DNA of 64,000 bases, taken from Eleginops maclovinus (Eukaryota; Chordata; Actinopteri; Perciformes; Eleginopidae). The position numbers and the translations under genes are program-made. The notes under the pieces are model-generated. The model was given only the letters and a program-made list of their open reading frames with translations, was not told where the DNA came from and did no database searches. Shown here one piece after another: positions 42,974 to 57,010 of the stretch; position 1 is the stretch's first letter; each line of letters begins with the position of its first letter. The stretch lies in the NCBI RefSeq assembly GCF_036324505.1, contig NC_086368.1:9985421-10049420 (forward strand), given 5' to 3'.

Positions 42974-44657
42974 TTAGCAGTTTGTGCCATTTTTCTCATT
43001 CTGCCAGGTGCCGTTACTTTTGTTTAGTGAGGGTGTGCTTCCATACTTGTTTGCTTCTGACATTTTCTGGGCAGCCTCTGCAGCCGCATCCATCACCTGT
43101 TTCTCCTCCTGCTCAGTCTCACGATGGTAAAAATAGTTAAAGTTGGAGACGATGACAGGGACAGGCAAGGCGATGGTCAGGACACCAGCAATGGCACAGA
43201 GAGTGCCCACCATTTTGCCTCCCATTGTGATGGGGCACATGTCTCCGTATCCCACAGTGGTCATTGTCACCTACGGCCCACCAGAAGCCGTCAGGGATAC
43301 TCACAAACTGTGTCTGCGGCTCATCCACTTCTGCAAAGTAGATGGCACTGGAGAACAGGATGACTCCTATGAAAAGGAAGAAGATGAGCAGCCCAAGTTC
43401 CCTCATACTGGCTTTCAAGGTCTGCCCCAGGATCTGAAGCCCTTTGGAGTGTCGGGAAAGTTTAAAAATCCTGAAGACTCTCACTAGACGGATGATTCTT
43501 AGGATTGCCAGGGACATGTTCTGACTGGAGTTCAAGTCCTCATCAGGGGTCGTAGCCAGCTCAGTTCCAAGGGTCACAAAGTAGGGAATTATAGAGACAA
43601 TGTCGATGATGTTCATGATGTTATTGAAGAAATCACTTTTGCTAGGGCACACCACAAAACGGACACCGACTTCAAAGCAGAACCAAATGATGCAGATAGT
43701 CTCCACAATGAAAAAGGGGTCTGTTAAATACGCAAAAACGTCTTTAACGGTGGGATGAGGGGCAGTCCCGTTGATGAGTTGGGTTAAAGCCGGAGGAAAG
43801 TCAGAGTCCTCTCTGAACTCCGGCAGAGTCTCTAGGCAGAAGATGACGATTGAAATGACGATGACGAACACAGAAACCAGAGCGACAGATTTGGCTGCAC
43901 TCGAACTTTCTGGGTATTCGAACAGGAGCCAGAATTGTCGTTGGAGTTCATTTGTGGGTAAAAGAACCTCCGGCTCTTTGACAAACCCTTCATCTTCGCG
44001 GAACTGCTCCATCGCTTCATGACCCAACTCATAGAAGACAATTTCATTCGCAAAAACATCTAAGGGAACATTGGCCGGTCTGCGGATTCTCCCCCCTGAC
44101 TGGTAGTAGTACAGAATGCCATCAAATGATGGGCGGTTTCTGTCAAAAAAGTACTCGTTTTTCATCGGGTCAAAGTATCTTATCCTCTTCATCGGGTCAC
44201 CCAGCAGTGTTTCTGGAAAGTGATTCAAGGTGCTGAGCTGGGTCTCGAACATCAGGCCTGATACATTGATGACAACTTTCTCGTCTTTTTCTTCAATACA
44301 GTGCTTTTCAAACAAATCTTCATTCTCGTAGCAATCCTTAGCCATCTTACTGAAGACACTGTCAGTTGGAGACTCACTGTTGATCAGGAGCTTCAGATTA
44401 GAGATCAAACTGCCACTGCTGGAGTTCGCTTTAGTGGTCAGAGATGGAGGAGTGGACGGTGACAGTCCTTCATGCCCAGAATGATGCCTACGTCGTCCTC
44501 TGTGTGGCGACTGGTGAGGGGAACTCAGACGGTGGGGCAAAAGATTCTGATCAGGAGCCTCTGAAGGGGGTGAAGTCGGGTACCCGGAGTCATTCGGGTC
44601 CCCAAGGTTAATGCCAACATCATCCATGTTCTCAAAATTAACAAGGGGCACCTCCAT
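42974..44657 (-). pseudogene. kcna10: voltage-gated K+ channel KCNA10 (Kv1.8), frame broken at the selectivity filter
   Basis: One coding exon, as in most Kv1 genes. ATG at 44657 gives [13 protein letters not shown], matching the human KCNA10 start MEVALVNFDN; an ATG-less frame extends upstream. Visible in order (residues from this ATG): T1 tetramerisation domain about 128-225 ([20 protein letters not shown]), S1 257-277, S2 314-334, S3 344-364, S4 382-403 with [20 protein letters not shown]5 420-441, pore helix GFWWAV to 462. There one extra C at 43270/43271 (plus strand, CACCTAC for CACTAC) shifts the frame; the filter TVGYGD, S6 with PVPVIVSNF and the C-terminal tail (ending NGTNC) follow intact in the next frame to the TAA at 42974. 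Without the base the protein would be 560 residues. Read as written it ends in a channel-dead product. All else is clean, so an assembly or sequencing indel is as likely as a real null. KCNA10 forms delayed-rectifier tetramers, known in inner-ear hair cells and kidney. Confidence 0.93.
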
Positions 44658-47600
44658 TGTCCTTCTTGTGGCTATCCACAGCACCGGCTATCACCCTGGT
44701 TCAAGTGCAGAAGACAGAGAGGGCACCGCGACCAGTGCCACGCTGAATATGCTGGCAGGGGCTCCCTCCTCCTGGTTATCATTCAGGCAGCCGTATACGT
44801 TTAGATTCAATCCTCAGTGTAAGCTGTAGATGCGGAAGGAAAAATGCCATTATATGTTTTGTCAAATAGTGCAAAACTGTTTTGTCGGAGAGATTTTCTT
44901 TCAGCTTGTGTTTGCATCAGCTAAGAATTTGCCATCAGATACTATGCTTGTACAGTTATTTTCTTTCCCCAATTCTCAAGCATGACATAAATGAAAACAC
45001 AACCTCTGCAAGATAAGCCATGAAAATGCTTAGATGGGGTATAGGTAGCACTTTTGCTGATCATTTTCTGCAAAACTGAACATGTTTGATTTCCTAATGA
45101 AAAAGTCATCAAAACCATTTATTTCCTTTAGTTTGAACATCAGTGTCTAAACTGTTTTGGTCACTCCCTGCGTACACTAACTCTATCTCTTAGTAGCCAA
45201 TTATCATTCCATTTGTCATTTAGACAGGTAACAAATCCTGACACACACTTTTTAGCTGCAACCTCTGTGTCCACTTGACACCAAGGGCCCTGCGCAGTCA
45301 GAGACACTCATCTGGTTTTATTTCCACTTGCATCGTAGCAGATAACGTAACAGTCCAGGATATGCACCTGTATCTTCTTATCGAAGGTCATCATGATACG
45401 ATATGAGCAAAAAAAAAATGTATTGATTGTGCCTTGTCAGCAAAGAGGTGTTATTGAGTCAAAGACAAAGGACAGGTGAAGATGCAGCAAACATTAAAAA
45501 AAAGTGTTCGATCTACGCTTGTCTTAGACACTTTTTATTCTTTCTAAAAACTACTTTTTGTGACTAAAATCTTACTTTACTAACTTAATCTCAGACAGCA
45601 TTGAAATAAAACAGATACACTGACGTGACATCACTACCCTTTACAAATCACCCACAAAAAAATACAAATATATTTTAATTTTGAGTGTAAAGTTTAAAAT
45701 CCAGCTGTGTGCATAGGTCCGCACCACTCACCCGTGTCCCCGGCTCTGCTGAAGTTGTTGTGCCCGCTCTATCCTGCCTGGCAGCTCCGCTCTGCTCCCC
45801 CTTCCTCCTTTCAATCTCCCTCATCCAGACTCACAATTGAGAGTGTCTCTAGCTCTGTTAAAGCTCCCATTGGGTAATTTAACACCCTTTACGAAACCAG
45901 AGATGCCAGAGGCAGCCACACACAAACTTACACATGCACACAAACTAAGACAAACACACACGAAGGAAACTTACTATTTTGAATGTGGGGGTCACCTGGC
46001 TCTGTTGTCCCTGCTCCCTCCTCTGTCAGTGGGATAAGTGAGGAAGATAAAGGTAGCTCTCTGATAGCAGATTTACCGTGAAGGGAGCCAATCGCTGTTT
46101 GATGTGGTGAGGGGAGAGTGGGACCCTCTCTTTCCCCTCTTTCCTGCAGAGTAAGCATCCACATGCAGGATCATCCAATCCAGCCTCACCTTGGGGATTA
46201 TACTGTATTCTTCCCCTGATACAGCTCTCAATACCTGCAGCAACATATATCTGCCCAGAGGATTCAGCCTTGTCTTGTTAATATCCTTAGTGATAACAGC
46301 TTTCTATGAGACTGTCACTTATGTTTTCCAGCTCCTCCCTGACATCTAAATCTAACTTTATTTCTGTATGCCTTTGCTGAAATCCATAGACGCATGCCAA
46401 TTCCTTTTCAGAAAAACAAGAATAAAGCAGCACTCTAGGATCAATACCATTGATAAATACTTGAGGTTTTCACTGAGGTCATTTATTCTGGGCACTCGTT
46501 TCCCCTAGAGGTGTTGATTATAGATTTATAAGAGTGTTCACTGTTGAGAATAACAACAGTATTTTTCTGGGAAAATCCTGCAGATGTGTTTGTGTTTTTT
46601 CATTTATTTTGTCCCTGCCAACTCCAGCACCTCTGCACCTGCCATGAACTGTCACATTAAAAGATCTGTCACATTAAAACAGTAGCTCCCTGGCTTTGAG
46701 ATATATATCATAGAAGTATGCCATATACCCAGCCTAATTAAAGGTCAAATTTTAATGACAGAAAGACTGCACTTCCTTTTATTACTCCTCTTGAATTCCC
46801 TCAAGGAGCACAACCTTTAATCAAAGTTAATATTCTTTTTCAGAAGGGCAGCCAATTTGGCAACACAAGTTGAATATTGTGTTACCTGATAGAGAACCAG
46901 TTGCCTAAAGTCAAGAAATCATTCCCTCGTCTCACTCAGCTCCTGCCGCAGCCTGGAGTTAGCTGCCTGCAAATCCTCTTTAACATTGCGGCGTGAGCAG
47001 CGCTACTGCAGGCACGAGCACATGCATTCAAGGTCACAGAAGACTGTTTTAAGACTTTGCTATACATCATCATGCACTGTCAGCTCAAGACATCTCTTGA
47101 GTTTTCCTCATGGGGAATATCATGCTCATCAATAAATATAAACTTGATTTGTTTGTACCTGAGGTATACATAAAGGTGTACCAGGGATGTGCATGTGCAC
47201 ACACAAGCACCAGCTGACTTGACATGCATGATATAAAAGGGATCTTTTTTCTTGTGTGATGTCCTGGATATGTCATTGAGAACGCAGTTATCTGCGGCAT
47301 GACCCGCCACTTGAATACTTCATAATATAATTTGCTACAGGCAAAGAGAGACAGGAAGACAGACAGTGATGGAGGGATCATAAACTGCAGGAGTCAGACT
47401 GAGAGGATAAATAATCGATCCATTCCCCTGCTAAACGATTTGTGTCAGAAAGAGAGGGAGAAGGGAGGTTAATGGGTGGGATGTGAGCCACAGGATGAGG
47501 TTGAATACAACTACTGCAGTGTCACTAGTCTCAGGACTCCTGAAAGAGTAGCAGAGTAGCAGAGGGATATTGTCCATCCGACCGTCCTTCTACGAAGCCC

Positions 47601-50600
47601 TCCATCCATCATCCATCCCTCCCTGTGTCCATCCCTCCCCCAATGACACCACCACCTTACCCGTTAACAGTGTTGACAAAGCAGTTTCTCAGCATGGTCG
47701 TGCATGTACTGATGCTGCAGAGGTATAAACACTTCCTGCCTTTACACAGTGCAACTTTGAGCCAGGGAAGCCTGATAGAAAAAAAGGTCAACAAACTTCC
47801 CCACTGAAGTGACTGATAGAAAAGGCTCTAGTTTGTTCAGTAAAAGTAAAATGTAAAAATGTGAAAATACATAATAACAGGTTACAGTATGATCTTGCAT
47901 GTTTATTTAAATCTGTTAATATTAATCTTCTCTACTGTGTATTATAAATTGTTGACCAGTTGTTGGATATTTACAGCAATGTTAATGAATGTTAAATCTC
48001 TTAGACACATTTATAAATGATAATATTATTTATTTAACATTATGGAAACATTTACTGAACAAAAAAACCCTATTTATACAGGAAAATAGCTCCTGTTAGT
48101 GTTATTCATGTTATGTATAATTAGAGCCTATTTTTACAATTTGATGTTGGGTAGATTATTTCACAAACATGCATCATATTTTATAACACTCTTCACTCTT
48201 CTTCTCTTGTTGAAGTTTTTTTCTTCTGGGAAGGAGAGAGAGCAAAAGAGGGAAGGGAGAGGTGGGATGTTATGCAACAAAAGCCACTGGTTGGGCTTAA
48301 CCATGGACGTGTTGACTGCTCGATGCATCTTTAAGGCACCATGCACTGAAACTCTAACATTTTAAAGTAAGTTATAATTAAATAAGTAATAAGAAATGTA
48401 GAATAGAAGTAGTATAAAGACCCATGATATGTAAATACAAAAGGATGTGAAAATTGAATCAAACCTGCAATGGCTGATTTTTTATAGGGTCACTAAGGGG
48501 ACTACAAAATATTAGTTAAATAATCTGCATTTTAAGAGAAAAATCAGCTTTCATTTGGAGATGTGTTTCTTGCCACATGGCCAATGTATATCCTATAATC
48601 ACACTTATTTAGCATTACATTGGTTTTCAATAAAGAAAAACATTTGGTTACAAGCTATGCATTATCATTCTCTACTGCCCTGCTTTTTGAATGCACTTTT
48701 ATATATGTGTTTCCTTTGGATGGTTTGTGTGTTCCCTGTTTTACTGCTTATATGAATGATTTGTTGATGAACTAGGTTAGACTTGCCCATTTATAATTAT
48801 TCTTGAAGTTTATTTTGTATTTTTGTCCTCGTGAAAGTGGCATGTTTTGTCCCCAGAATTAGACTTCTAATCTAACCAGTCAATCCAGTCAGAGTATAAA
48901 TATTCTTAATCATAAAGATCGAAACCACCTGTTTGTGTCTGTATACACGCTTGATGTTTAATGGTTATAATGAATGGTTGCTTGACGGGGAATCTCTGTT
49001 GGGTAAAATGTTAGATGGATTTCAGTTTTCAGATCTTTTTCTTTTTTGACATGCACCACTAGAGGTATTTCCCTACACTCTATTTGTCTTTTAAATGTCA
49101 AAGTAACAAAATATGTGGGCACTCCTCTTGTGCACATGATCTGAGTAATTCTATCTTAAAAGCCCATATGCTAGTCCATTAGGGTGACAGGATTTCAAAG
49201 TGCATGTCAGGTAGCACGGATTAGATATTCCAGCCTGGTAATCTTATAGCAGTTGTAAAGGCAGCTGGTTATTCCAGTCTAGTAATCCTATATATTCAGG
49301 CAGAGGTTCTCCTCATTGAAAATAACATGCAAGGTTGGGTCAGGAGCATACAAGGGCATTACTGACACAGTATAGAAAACCGCATGCAGCTCAAAATACA
49401 GATGTGTTTAGGTGAGAGCTCAGAGTGCCACAGGTTCATATGGCTTCAGTGTCAAACAGTAGGTTCACTTGCTATCTAGACGTGGACACAGCTTTTAATA
49501 CTGATATTTGTTTGAGAGATGTTTTATTAAAATAAATAGGAAGTAAATATATATTTCAATTGATTTACATTTTTGTGGAACTTCCACTGTGGTCTTGACA
49601 ATAGACTACAATAAAAACTATAAAAATGTAACCATGTATTTACAATGTCCCTAAATGTTTCGCTTCTTTATTTAAAGTTTTATTGAGATTAAATAATATT
49701 TTTCTTAAGACTGTCCTGGCCAAGATACGAAGCAACAACAACAATGACAGAAGACAGATAACAAAAAATATGCTGATGAGTCTGAATAAAACAGTAAAGC
49801 AATTGTAGAAATATAATTTTCAAAACGTAGGATTACAATCATACAATTTAAGAGACTTCTTCCTAAAAATAAGTCCAGTCCAAAAAAATAACGTTATCAT
49901 TCAAATCAAGATTCTAAAATAATCCAAAACATGGATCCACCAGAATAGAGAGCGACCAGTTTCTACATCGGCTATTTTAAAACACAAAAAAATAACCTAA
50001 TAAAGCAGAATTAAATGCAACTACAGCAGCTTCCAGGCAGCTAGAGCAGCATACTGTATATAAAAGCTCTTTTATGCAGTTCAATGAGGAGCTTTGTTGC
50101 ATGTCATCCTTCCTCTCTCCCCTCATTTCCTGTCCTCTCTGCACTATCACTATCAAATGAAGGCATGATGCCTGAAAGAGAAAATTCACGTGACAAACTG
50201 AAATCTCGATGGGGTCATAAAACCTCTGCCCTAACCCTGTTGAGTTTTACACAACTTTTAACTACGTGCTACCTAACATTAAATAGACTGTGAAATGGTT
50301 TACAACAATGACAAGTGGTGTAAATACAGCCTCATTGCAACAAAGCTGATTACATTCGCATGTTATAAACCCATACAAAAAATAATCTACTTTGAATTAT
50401 AGTTTATCTCTGAGGTTTCTTTTTTTACCAAAAGCATTAATACCCTAGTAAGTAAAAAATGCAAAAAGTTACATCTACCCAACAATTTTGCCTGATTTTT
50501 TATATTAATATAGCATCAGGTAGAAATATGCTTCATCTAAACTGCTGAACACTAGTCTCCACTAAAAAAATACATTCAGTCCACTGGAGGTTTTAAGTGA

Positions 50601-53600
50601 GTGATTAATCTTCGTTATTTTTGACCAGGAATGTATAAACTAGTTGTGATGTCACAAAGTCCTACTCATTCTTACATTTTAAATTCAGATTTAGGATTAT
50701 CACAGAGAAACCTTTCACCTTTAAATGAAGCTGAAACCGTCTGTACCATTCTGCACACTGAGGTATTTTTTCGGAGCTTAATCAGCCTGTCTTTCAACAA
50801 ATTCTGGATAATTAAAAACATTTAATCTGTCCTCTATCAGTGTACACTTCCCTTTATTGTTTTGAAGGAAATATTTGGCCTGTAGCTGACACTTGGGACT
50901 TTTACTCCACTAAGGAGATTATAAAAACATAGGAGATCAGCCCAGAGAATCACCCTCACAGATAAACTGTGTGTGCTAAATACTACAGGATTAATTGAAA
51001 TGTCTGGATTGTTTCCAGCCGCACTAATCAAAAGACAAGTGCTAATCTTGCATGACTCTTTGGACCCTACGCGGTGGGGAGGAGGCGTCTGTTCAGAACC
51101 AATCAGAGTGCTTCACTAATACTGCAATCCTCTGTGGTTTCAACTGACTGATTAAATAACACTTTTTTTTTAACACCATCAATTTTCCTTGCACTTCTTC
51201 GGCTGTTAGAGCATAAAAACACCACCGATACGGGCTGTGGCATACTGTGGATCACAAGCAGTGAGAATAATACATTTTCTGTCCAGCTCCCACACAGGGA
51301 GGACGAACGCCATGCACCACCCACTATTTGGATCTCAACATTGCTCACCGTTGGACGGGGAGGTTCCATGGCTGCAGGCGCGCCAAACTCAGCGCAAACC
51401 TCCCAAATGACAGAGTCTCTTCTTCATTTCCCCATATGGCCTGCAGTAGATTATAAACATTATAACAGTGAGGAATTATCAATAGGATCATCAAATAAAA
51501 CGTAGCTGCATGTTTTCAATTATGATTATCTGGTTAAAAGCCTTTTAAAAGACATACATGTAATCCACAACCAAGGAAACAAGGAATGTTTGGTTAACTA
51601 AGACAAATAATAGTCAATGCAACATTTAGTCAAACCTAAACTACGAACACTTTGTCTTAAAAAATAATCAAAGTAGCATTTTATTAAAATATAAACACTG
51701 TTTGAAAGCGAAACATTATATTTACCTTGTTATCCAGTGGTGAAAGAAGCTTTTCCTAACTCACCCACACATCCTCTCGGATTAAATATCCAAACAGTTA
51801 ATGGCAGCGTTTTAAGGAGCAGTTGTAAATCTCTCTAAAGAGAGCGGTTTTGACAGAAGGCAGGGCAGATAGAGTTAAATACTCTTTAAACAAGACAGAT
51901 GTTTTGAGCAACATAGCATCAATCGATTTGAGTAACTTCCAAATCCTCACAGAGCTTCCTGTTTACATCGTGTAATGTCAGTGTTTGTACAGAAAACACT
52001 CTCATGTTCTGTTTTAAATATCCTACAATAATGTAATGATACATCAAAGGTAACACAGTCCACACGACCTTCCAATGAGGACAGTAGATGTCACTTTACC
52101 TCCAAGTTCTTTGTCATCTTAGAATAGTAACCCTGTTCCCTTCACCTGTCTGTCTGTCCCCTCATCAGTGTGAGGCGGCCAGAAACTGCGAAAGTTAACT
52201 TCTGTTTGTACAGCACAGGGCTCATTTTTCTCAGTGCTAGTAAAGTCCTGAATCTGTGCATCTGTCTGCCAGGTGTTCTTGCTTGACTCTCTATCACATT
52301 TCACCCTCGTTTGTAGGATTCGTTGGTCACACGCCAGTTTTTTGTGTGTGTGTGTGTGTGTTCACCTCTCTGTTCTTGTTCATTTAGCCTGTGGTGAAAG
52401 TCAGTGGGTGTTGACAGATTAAATGCACAACAAGCAACTATGACAATGATGCTTTTTGGTTGAGCCATCACAAAGAAAAATACTTTGCTGTACTTCATCA
52501 TGGCATTGATCTGATATACAAAGTTTACGATCATTTACGATGACTTTTAGTCATGCTAGGGGTGTAGCTTTTGGATTGACAATGTTGGTCTGTTTTTTAG
52601 TCCATCACTGGGATCACTGACCAATTTTGCTCAAGATTACATTTTTAAAAATTGGAGCCTACCCTGAGTCTTTGCCACAAGCCATTTAAAGTGTTCATGT
52701 ATCTAGTGAAATATCCCTAAATATTTGGATGGTCACAACATTTGGTACAAAAATGTGTGTCCTTGGGTAATTGGGACTTTTCTTTCTAAAATGTCTTATT
52801 TGTCCAATCCTGTGGTTTATAACGAAAGACTTGAAACTGGGGGATAGAGGCATGCGTAAAGGGATCCCAAGCCAGAGTATGAGTACATGGGCTGTCTAAA
52901 CCCTGAGCTATATGGCAACTCCATTCATCAGTATGTTAGCAAAGAAACATTGTTGCACATAAGTAAGCTTCCTAGAGCTGCTAAAATGTATATGTAGGCT
53001 GTACATTCACAACAGCCTTGTTTAGTCTGTTGAACTAAATCCTGGAGTGTTTACCCGTTTGATGCAGTTTGTTTGAAATAGTTTGAATGTTAGACTTTCA
53101 CACTATTTCTGGAGTAGAAACCATTGGAACCAGTCACTGTAAGTAAACCATTTGACGTGTACAAAGTGCGGTCCTCTAAAGTCTGCAGATTGTCAGGTTG
53201 TTTCCTGAAACCAACCAATCATTTAATAGCTTGTATCACACAGTTGTGTGTGCTCCTGCAAGCATGATATGAGATGTCATGAAACGCATTTGAAAAATTC
53301 AAAATATTGGTGGTTTTGTCAACACATACAATGATAACCATTTGCTTATGAATAGATACTTGGGTGAAAAGGGGAAAACATAATAAATAATAATTGTTTA
53401 CATTTTAAATGGAGGACTATTATAACCATGAGTAAGTGTTATTTGCAATTGACCAACATTCAGCAATAACGCTGGTAAACTATTGTTGTATCCCTAAGAA
53501 AGAAAATCAACATTCATCCTCTACCTCCCATAATCTCATTCTCTTGAGTTCAATATATGCCTTATTATCATAGTGCAGCTTTAAATCAGCACAACAGCTA

Positions 53601-56600
53601 TCATCCAACTGCTATTCTCTGCTGGAACAAGATTTGTTTTTGGCGTATCAAATATTTCTGCTCCAAACACTTGCGCTGTGCCTTGTGTAGCTTCCATTGG
53701 TATTGGTACGTGTAGGAAATTGATACCACGGCATGTGTGCCTCAAAGGTGCTGAGAAAGCCCAGGTTACCGCTGTGTTACTGGGGACAGACGGGCATGTA
53801 ATCAACTCTGCCACACAGGCTATCTCCTTATCCAGTGGAGCATTGTTGGCCATTGTTGCTGTGCTGTGACTGTGTGGGTTGCTGCTTCAGAAGAAAAGAA
53901 CAGCTATAAATCTTTAAGATTGCAGAAGTAATGACACTGGTTTAATACGCTTTCGTATGGGTCAGAAAAAAATTGGTAGTTTATTGATAAGCAGTGTGTT
54001 CATTTATAACATGTTTCTTTTTTCTGTGTTGCAAAAAATACATTGAATGTTGTAGTAGTACTTACATGCTCGATATAACATAATTTCCTCCATTATGTTA
54101 AGACTTTGTTCGCCTCCAAGGGTTTCTACTGCATCACTCTCTTTGATCAAACATGAATAATAAATGAAGGCAAGCTGCTAAACCTCCTTCACTATCTCTC
54201 CTCCTTGTTGCTTGAACCTGACATGAACGATCCACCAGGAACCCCATTATTTCAGCAGGCAACCAGCTCCAGTGTCTCCATCAGTGTGTTATAGTATAGT
54301 ACAGTATGTTATCATAAAATTTCACTTTTTATTATGTTATTTTAGGGTCAGGTAAAATGGAAAATATTTAGCTGCAATAATCAATATTTTCAAATGATGT
54401 AATGTGTAATGTTCAACAATTCATTCATTTTTCTCATACTGCCTGTGCTGCAGCACCTCTTTTCACCCTCTGCCCAGTATGCTCTGATTTGTTAGCTGGC
54501 CGGCTCTGGTGTGATTAGTCAACTGCTTAGAGATGTTTCTCCCCTTAGGATGTTTGCTTTTGCACACCATTTACATACACAAAAACCTATATCACACTAC
54601 AGGAAAGGGAAAAACCCAAAAGACATAACAGGACATAATAGCCCTTTTACAGGAAAAATGTGTTTTTTCCTACATTTTTGGATGAACATTAATTTGTTAT
54701 GACATTTTGCTTAAGGAAGAATTGTAATATACATAGAGATTGAGATCCTAGGTTAACTATACACCTTTCTTAAAGGCAATTCTCGAAGACAAATGGCAAA
54801 TATGCCATTTATCTTTTTTTTCTCTACCAAATAAATAAAACATATATGATTTACCCTAAGTGACTGTAGGCAATCAATGTTATTATAAATGACGGCCAAA
54901 ACAACATAATTAGACCTACGTTTTAATGAACCCATTAACCTTTAAGGCATCTTATACAGGTTTTCTTCTTCTACATTAAATGAGACACACACATCCATAA
55001 ACACATACAGGCACAGGTGGTCTTCAATCTTAAATGTGTGTATTTGGGCAAAAGAGCACACGCAGCATCATCCACACAGTGAGGCCCTCTCTTCATCATG
55101 AAAATCTTTGCATACATTATGAATAAGATTCTTGAGCACTGAGGGACACATTCATCTTAAACACATACACACAACCCGCACACACACGCAGCCTTCCTTC
55201 TGCTGTTGAGCTGATTTTCTGTTTGTCACTTTAAATTGAAATGCTCATCGAGCACATTCAGGCACATTTGGATGTCTCCAATTTATCAAGATTTAATTTT
55301 CCTCTGCAAGATCCCTCTCTCTTCTAATCGTTCTGATAAGACAGTTTTTCATATCAGCCGACATTATGTTCTCTCTAGAGAGAAACATGCGCTGATAAGC
55401 AGAAAATAGCCAAATTATTTGCAGCACAACATGAATTCATGTCGAGGAGAAGTGGAGGGGAGTAAGACAAAATGCAGTGAAGGCATCAGAGATTTTCCCT
55501 TCCTGCTCTGTGCACAATCTGAGAGTTAGCAGTGGGATGTAAAAAGGGGAGAGGCCCTGGGACTGAGATGATAATAAAATATTAACTAACGCAGGATATT
55601 TAAAGCTCCTGACATTCTTTTCCTGGTCTGCGTGTTGGAAGTGGCCTCCATCAGTTCTAGCCAGCAGCAAGGATGCAGTTTCACCATAAAATTAAGATAA
55701 ACTATCCCTATGATTTATTTTAACATGTATTGGTTATGGGAAGCCCAATGTTCTAAAAGTTAAAAGTTTAATTTGTTTCTATCCATCATAACTATTAACC
55801 GTATTTTAGGACTGACGAAAAGTGTTTTCTTTATTGGTTTCAGGTGCTTTCACATCTCAGCTTCCATGAATATGTACTGACTTGCTCTTATACATGTTTT
55901 ATGTTCATGGTGTGCTGTGTTTTCATGCCATTTTAGGCGCTGTATATTTGGCCAGGTCTCAAAGATACAATGTGGAGAGATTGTGACTACTCTCGAATGT
56001 AAGTGGTAAACAAAACGAAGAATGAGCCTGAAAACACTATTGAATTAGACTTTTGATATCAAGTTCTCATAAGACCTTTTAATATATTGTAACTTGTGTG
56101 TTTATGATTTATTAATCAATGATTCCCTAATGCTTAATACAGTAGATCAGGATTAAACCATCAATATGGGAACCTAATGGGTTACCAGTTGTGAGAAATT
56201 CCTATGACTGGTATTTACTGTGTACTTTATATTGATAATACTAGAAATAATGGTCATCCATTAAGTATGCTTGTTTTACACTTTCAATTGAGATATCAGT
56301 TTCTATAGGTAATGGAAAAATAACTATTTCAGGACATTAGTTTTTTGCTTTCATGCTTAGAGTGAATAAGAAGGTATAACAACACTCATGTTTGTACAAT
56401 AAAAATGAAGCAGGCACCATTAACTGGTTAGCTTAGTGTAGCATAAAGAATGGAAAATTAGGTGGTCAACATCTACCAGGCTTATAAAATCCATAGACAA
56501 GCCCGCACAAGAAAGTATGAAGTTGCAGTTTTATATGTCAGTCTAGTTTTTGCCAGCAACCAATGGAGTGTCCAGCTCCTGCTTACTCTTTCCCACATGT

Positions 56601-56792
56601 TTGAGTGTTCATGCTAATATAAGCTAACCGTTTCCAGGTTAATAGCTTCTTACTGAAAAAGTCAGATACAAGAATTAACTTAATATTAACTCTCAGCAAG
56701 CAACTTAGACAATTTCCCCCAAACTACCCACCCTATTCATTAAATAAGTTGTTGTGAGTCTGTTTTTTCTTTGCCGTCAGCATGATAGTACA
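44658..56792. other. large gene-free stretch upstream of kcna10
   Basis: No coding gene recognised. The segment 44658-45850 should include the kcna10 promoter and any noncoding 5' exon; the GC-richer part at about 45715-45830 is a candidate. Short simple repeats: (GT)n at about 52345-52361 and CATC-rich sequence at 47590-47640. A GC-richer patch at about 51055-51420 opens with a minus-strand ATG frame (51103-51369, 88 codons) that shows no known domain. Sequence at about 56410-56700 (AGCTTAGTGTAGCATAAAG, TAAGCTAACCGTTTCC) looks like a worn interspersed repeat. Confidence 0.4.
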
Positions 56793-56794
56793 TA

Positions 56795-56994
56795 CAGTGG
56801 GGCAAAAAATTATTTAGTCAGCCACCAATTGTGCAAGTTCTCCCATTTAAAAAGATGAGAGAGGCCTGTAATTTTTATCATAGGTATACCTCAACTATGA
56901 GAGACAGAATGAGAAAAATAAATCCAGAAAATCACATTGTAGGATTTTTAATTTATTTATTTTCAAATGATTGTGGAAAATAAGTATTTGGTCA
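56795..56994 (+). repeat. left inverted repeat of the Tc1 element
   Basis: Matches the reverse complement of 58200-58399. The outer part up to about 56952 is nearly identical to its partner; the section 56953-56975 is more diverged, then the inner binding motif AATAAGTATTTGGTCA is conserved at 56979-56994. Confidence 0.9.
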
Positions 56995-57010
56995 ATAACA
57001 AAAGTTCATC

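Noticed and set aside
43124..44022. Plus-strand frames over kcna10
   Set aside because: Antisense shadows of the channel gene.
53581..53869. Overlapping open frames on both strands near 53.6-53.9 kb
   Set aside because: Slightly coding-like composition, but no recognised domain or splice sites on either strand.
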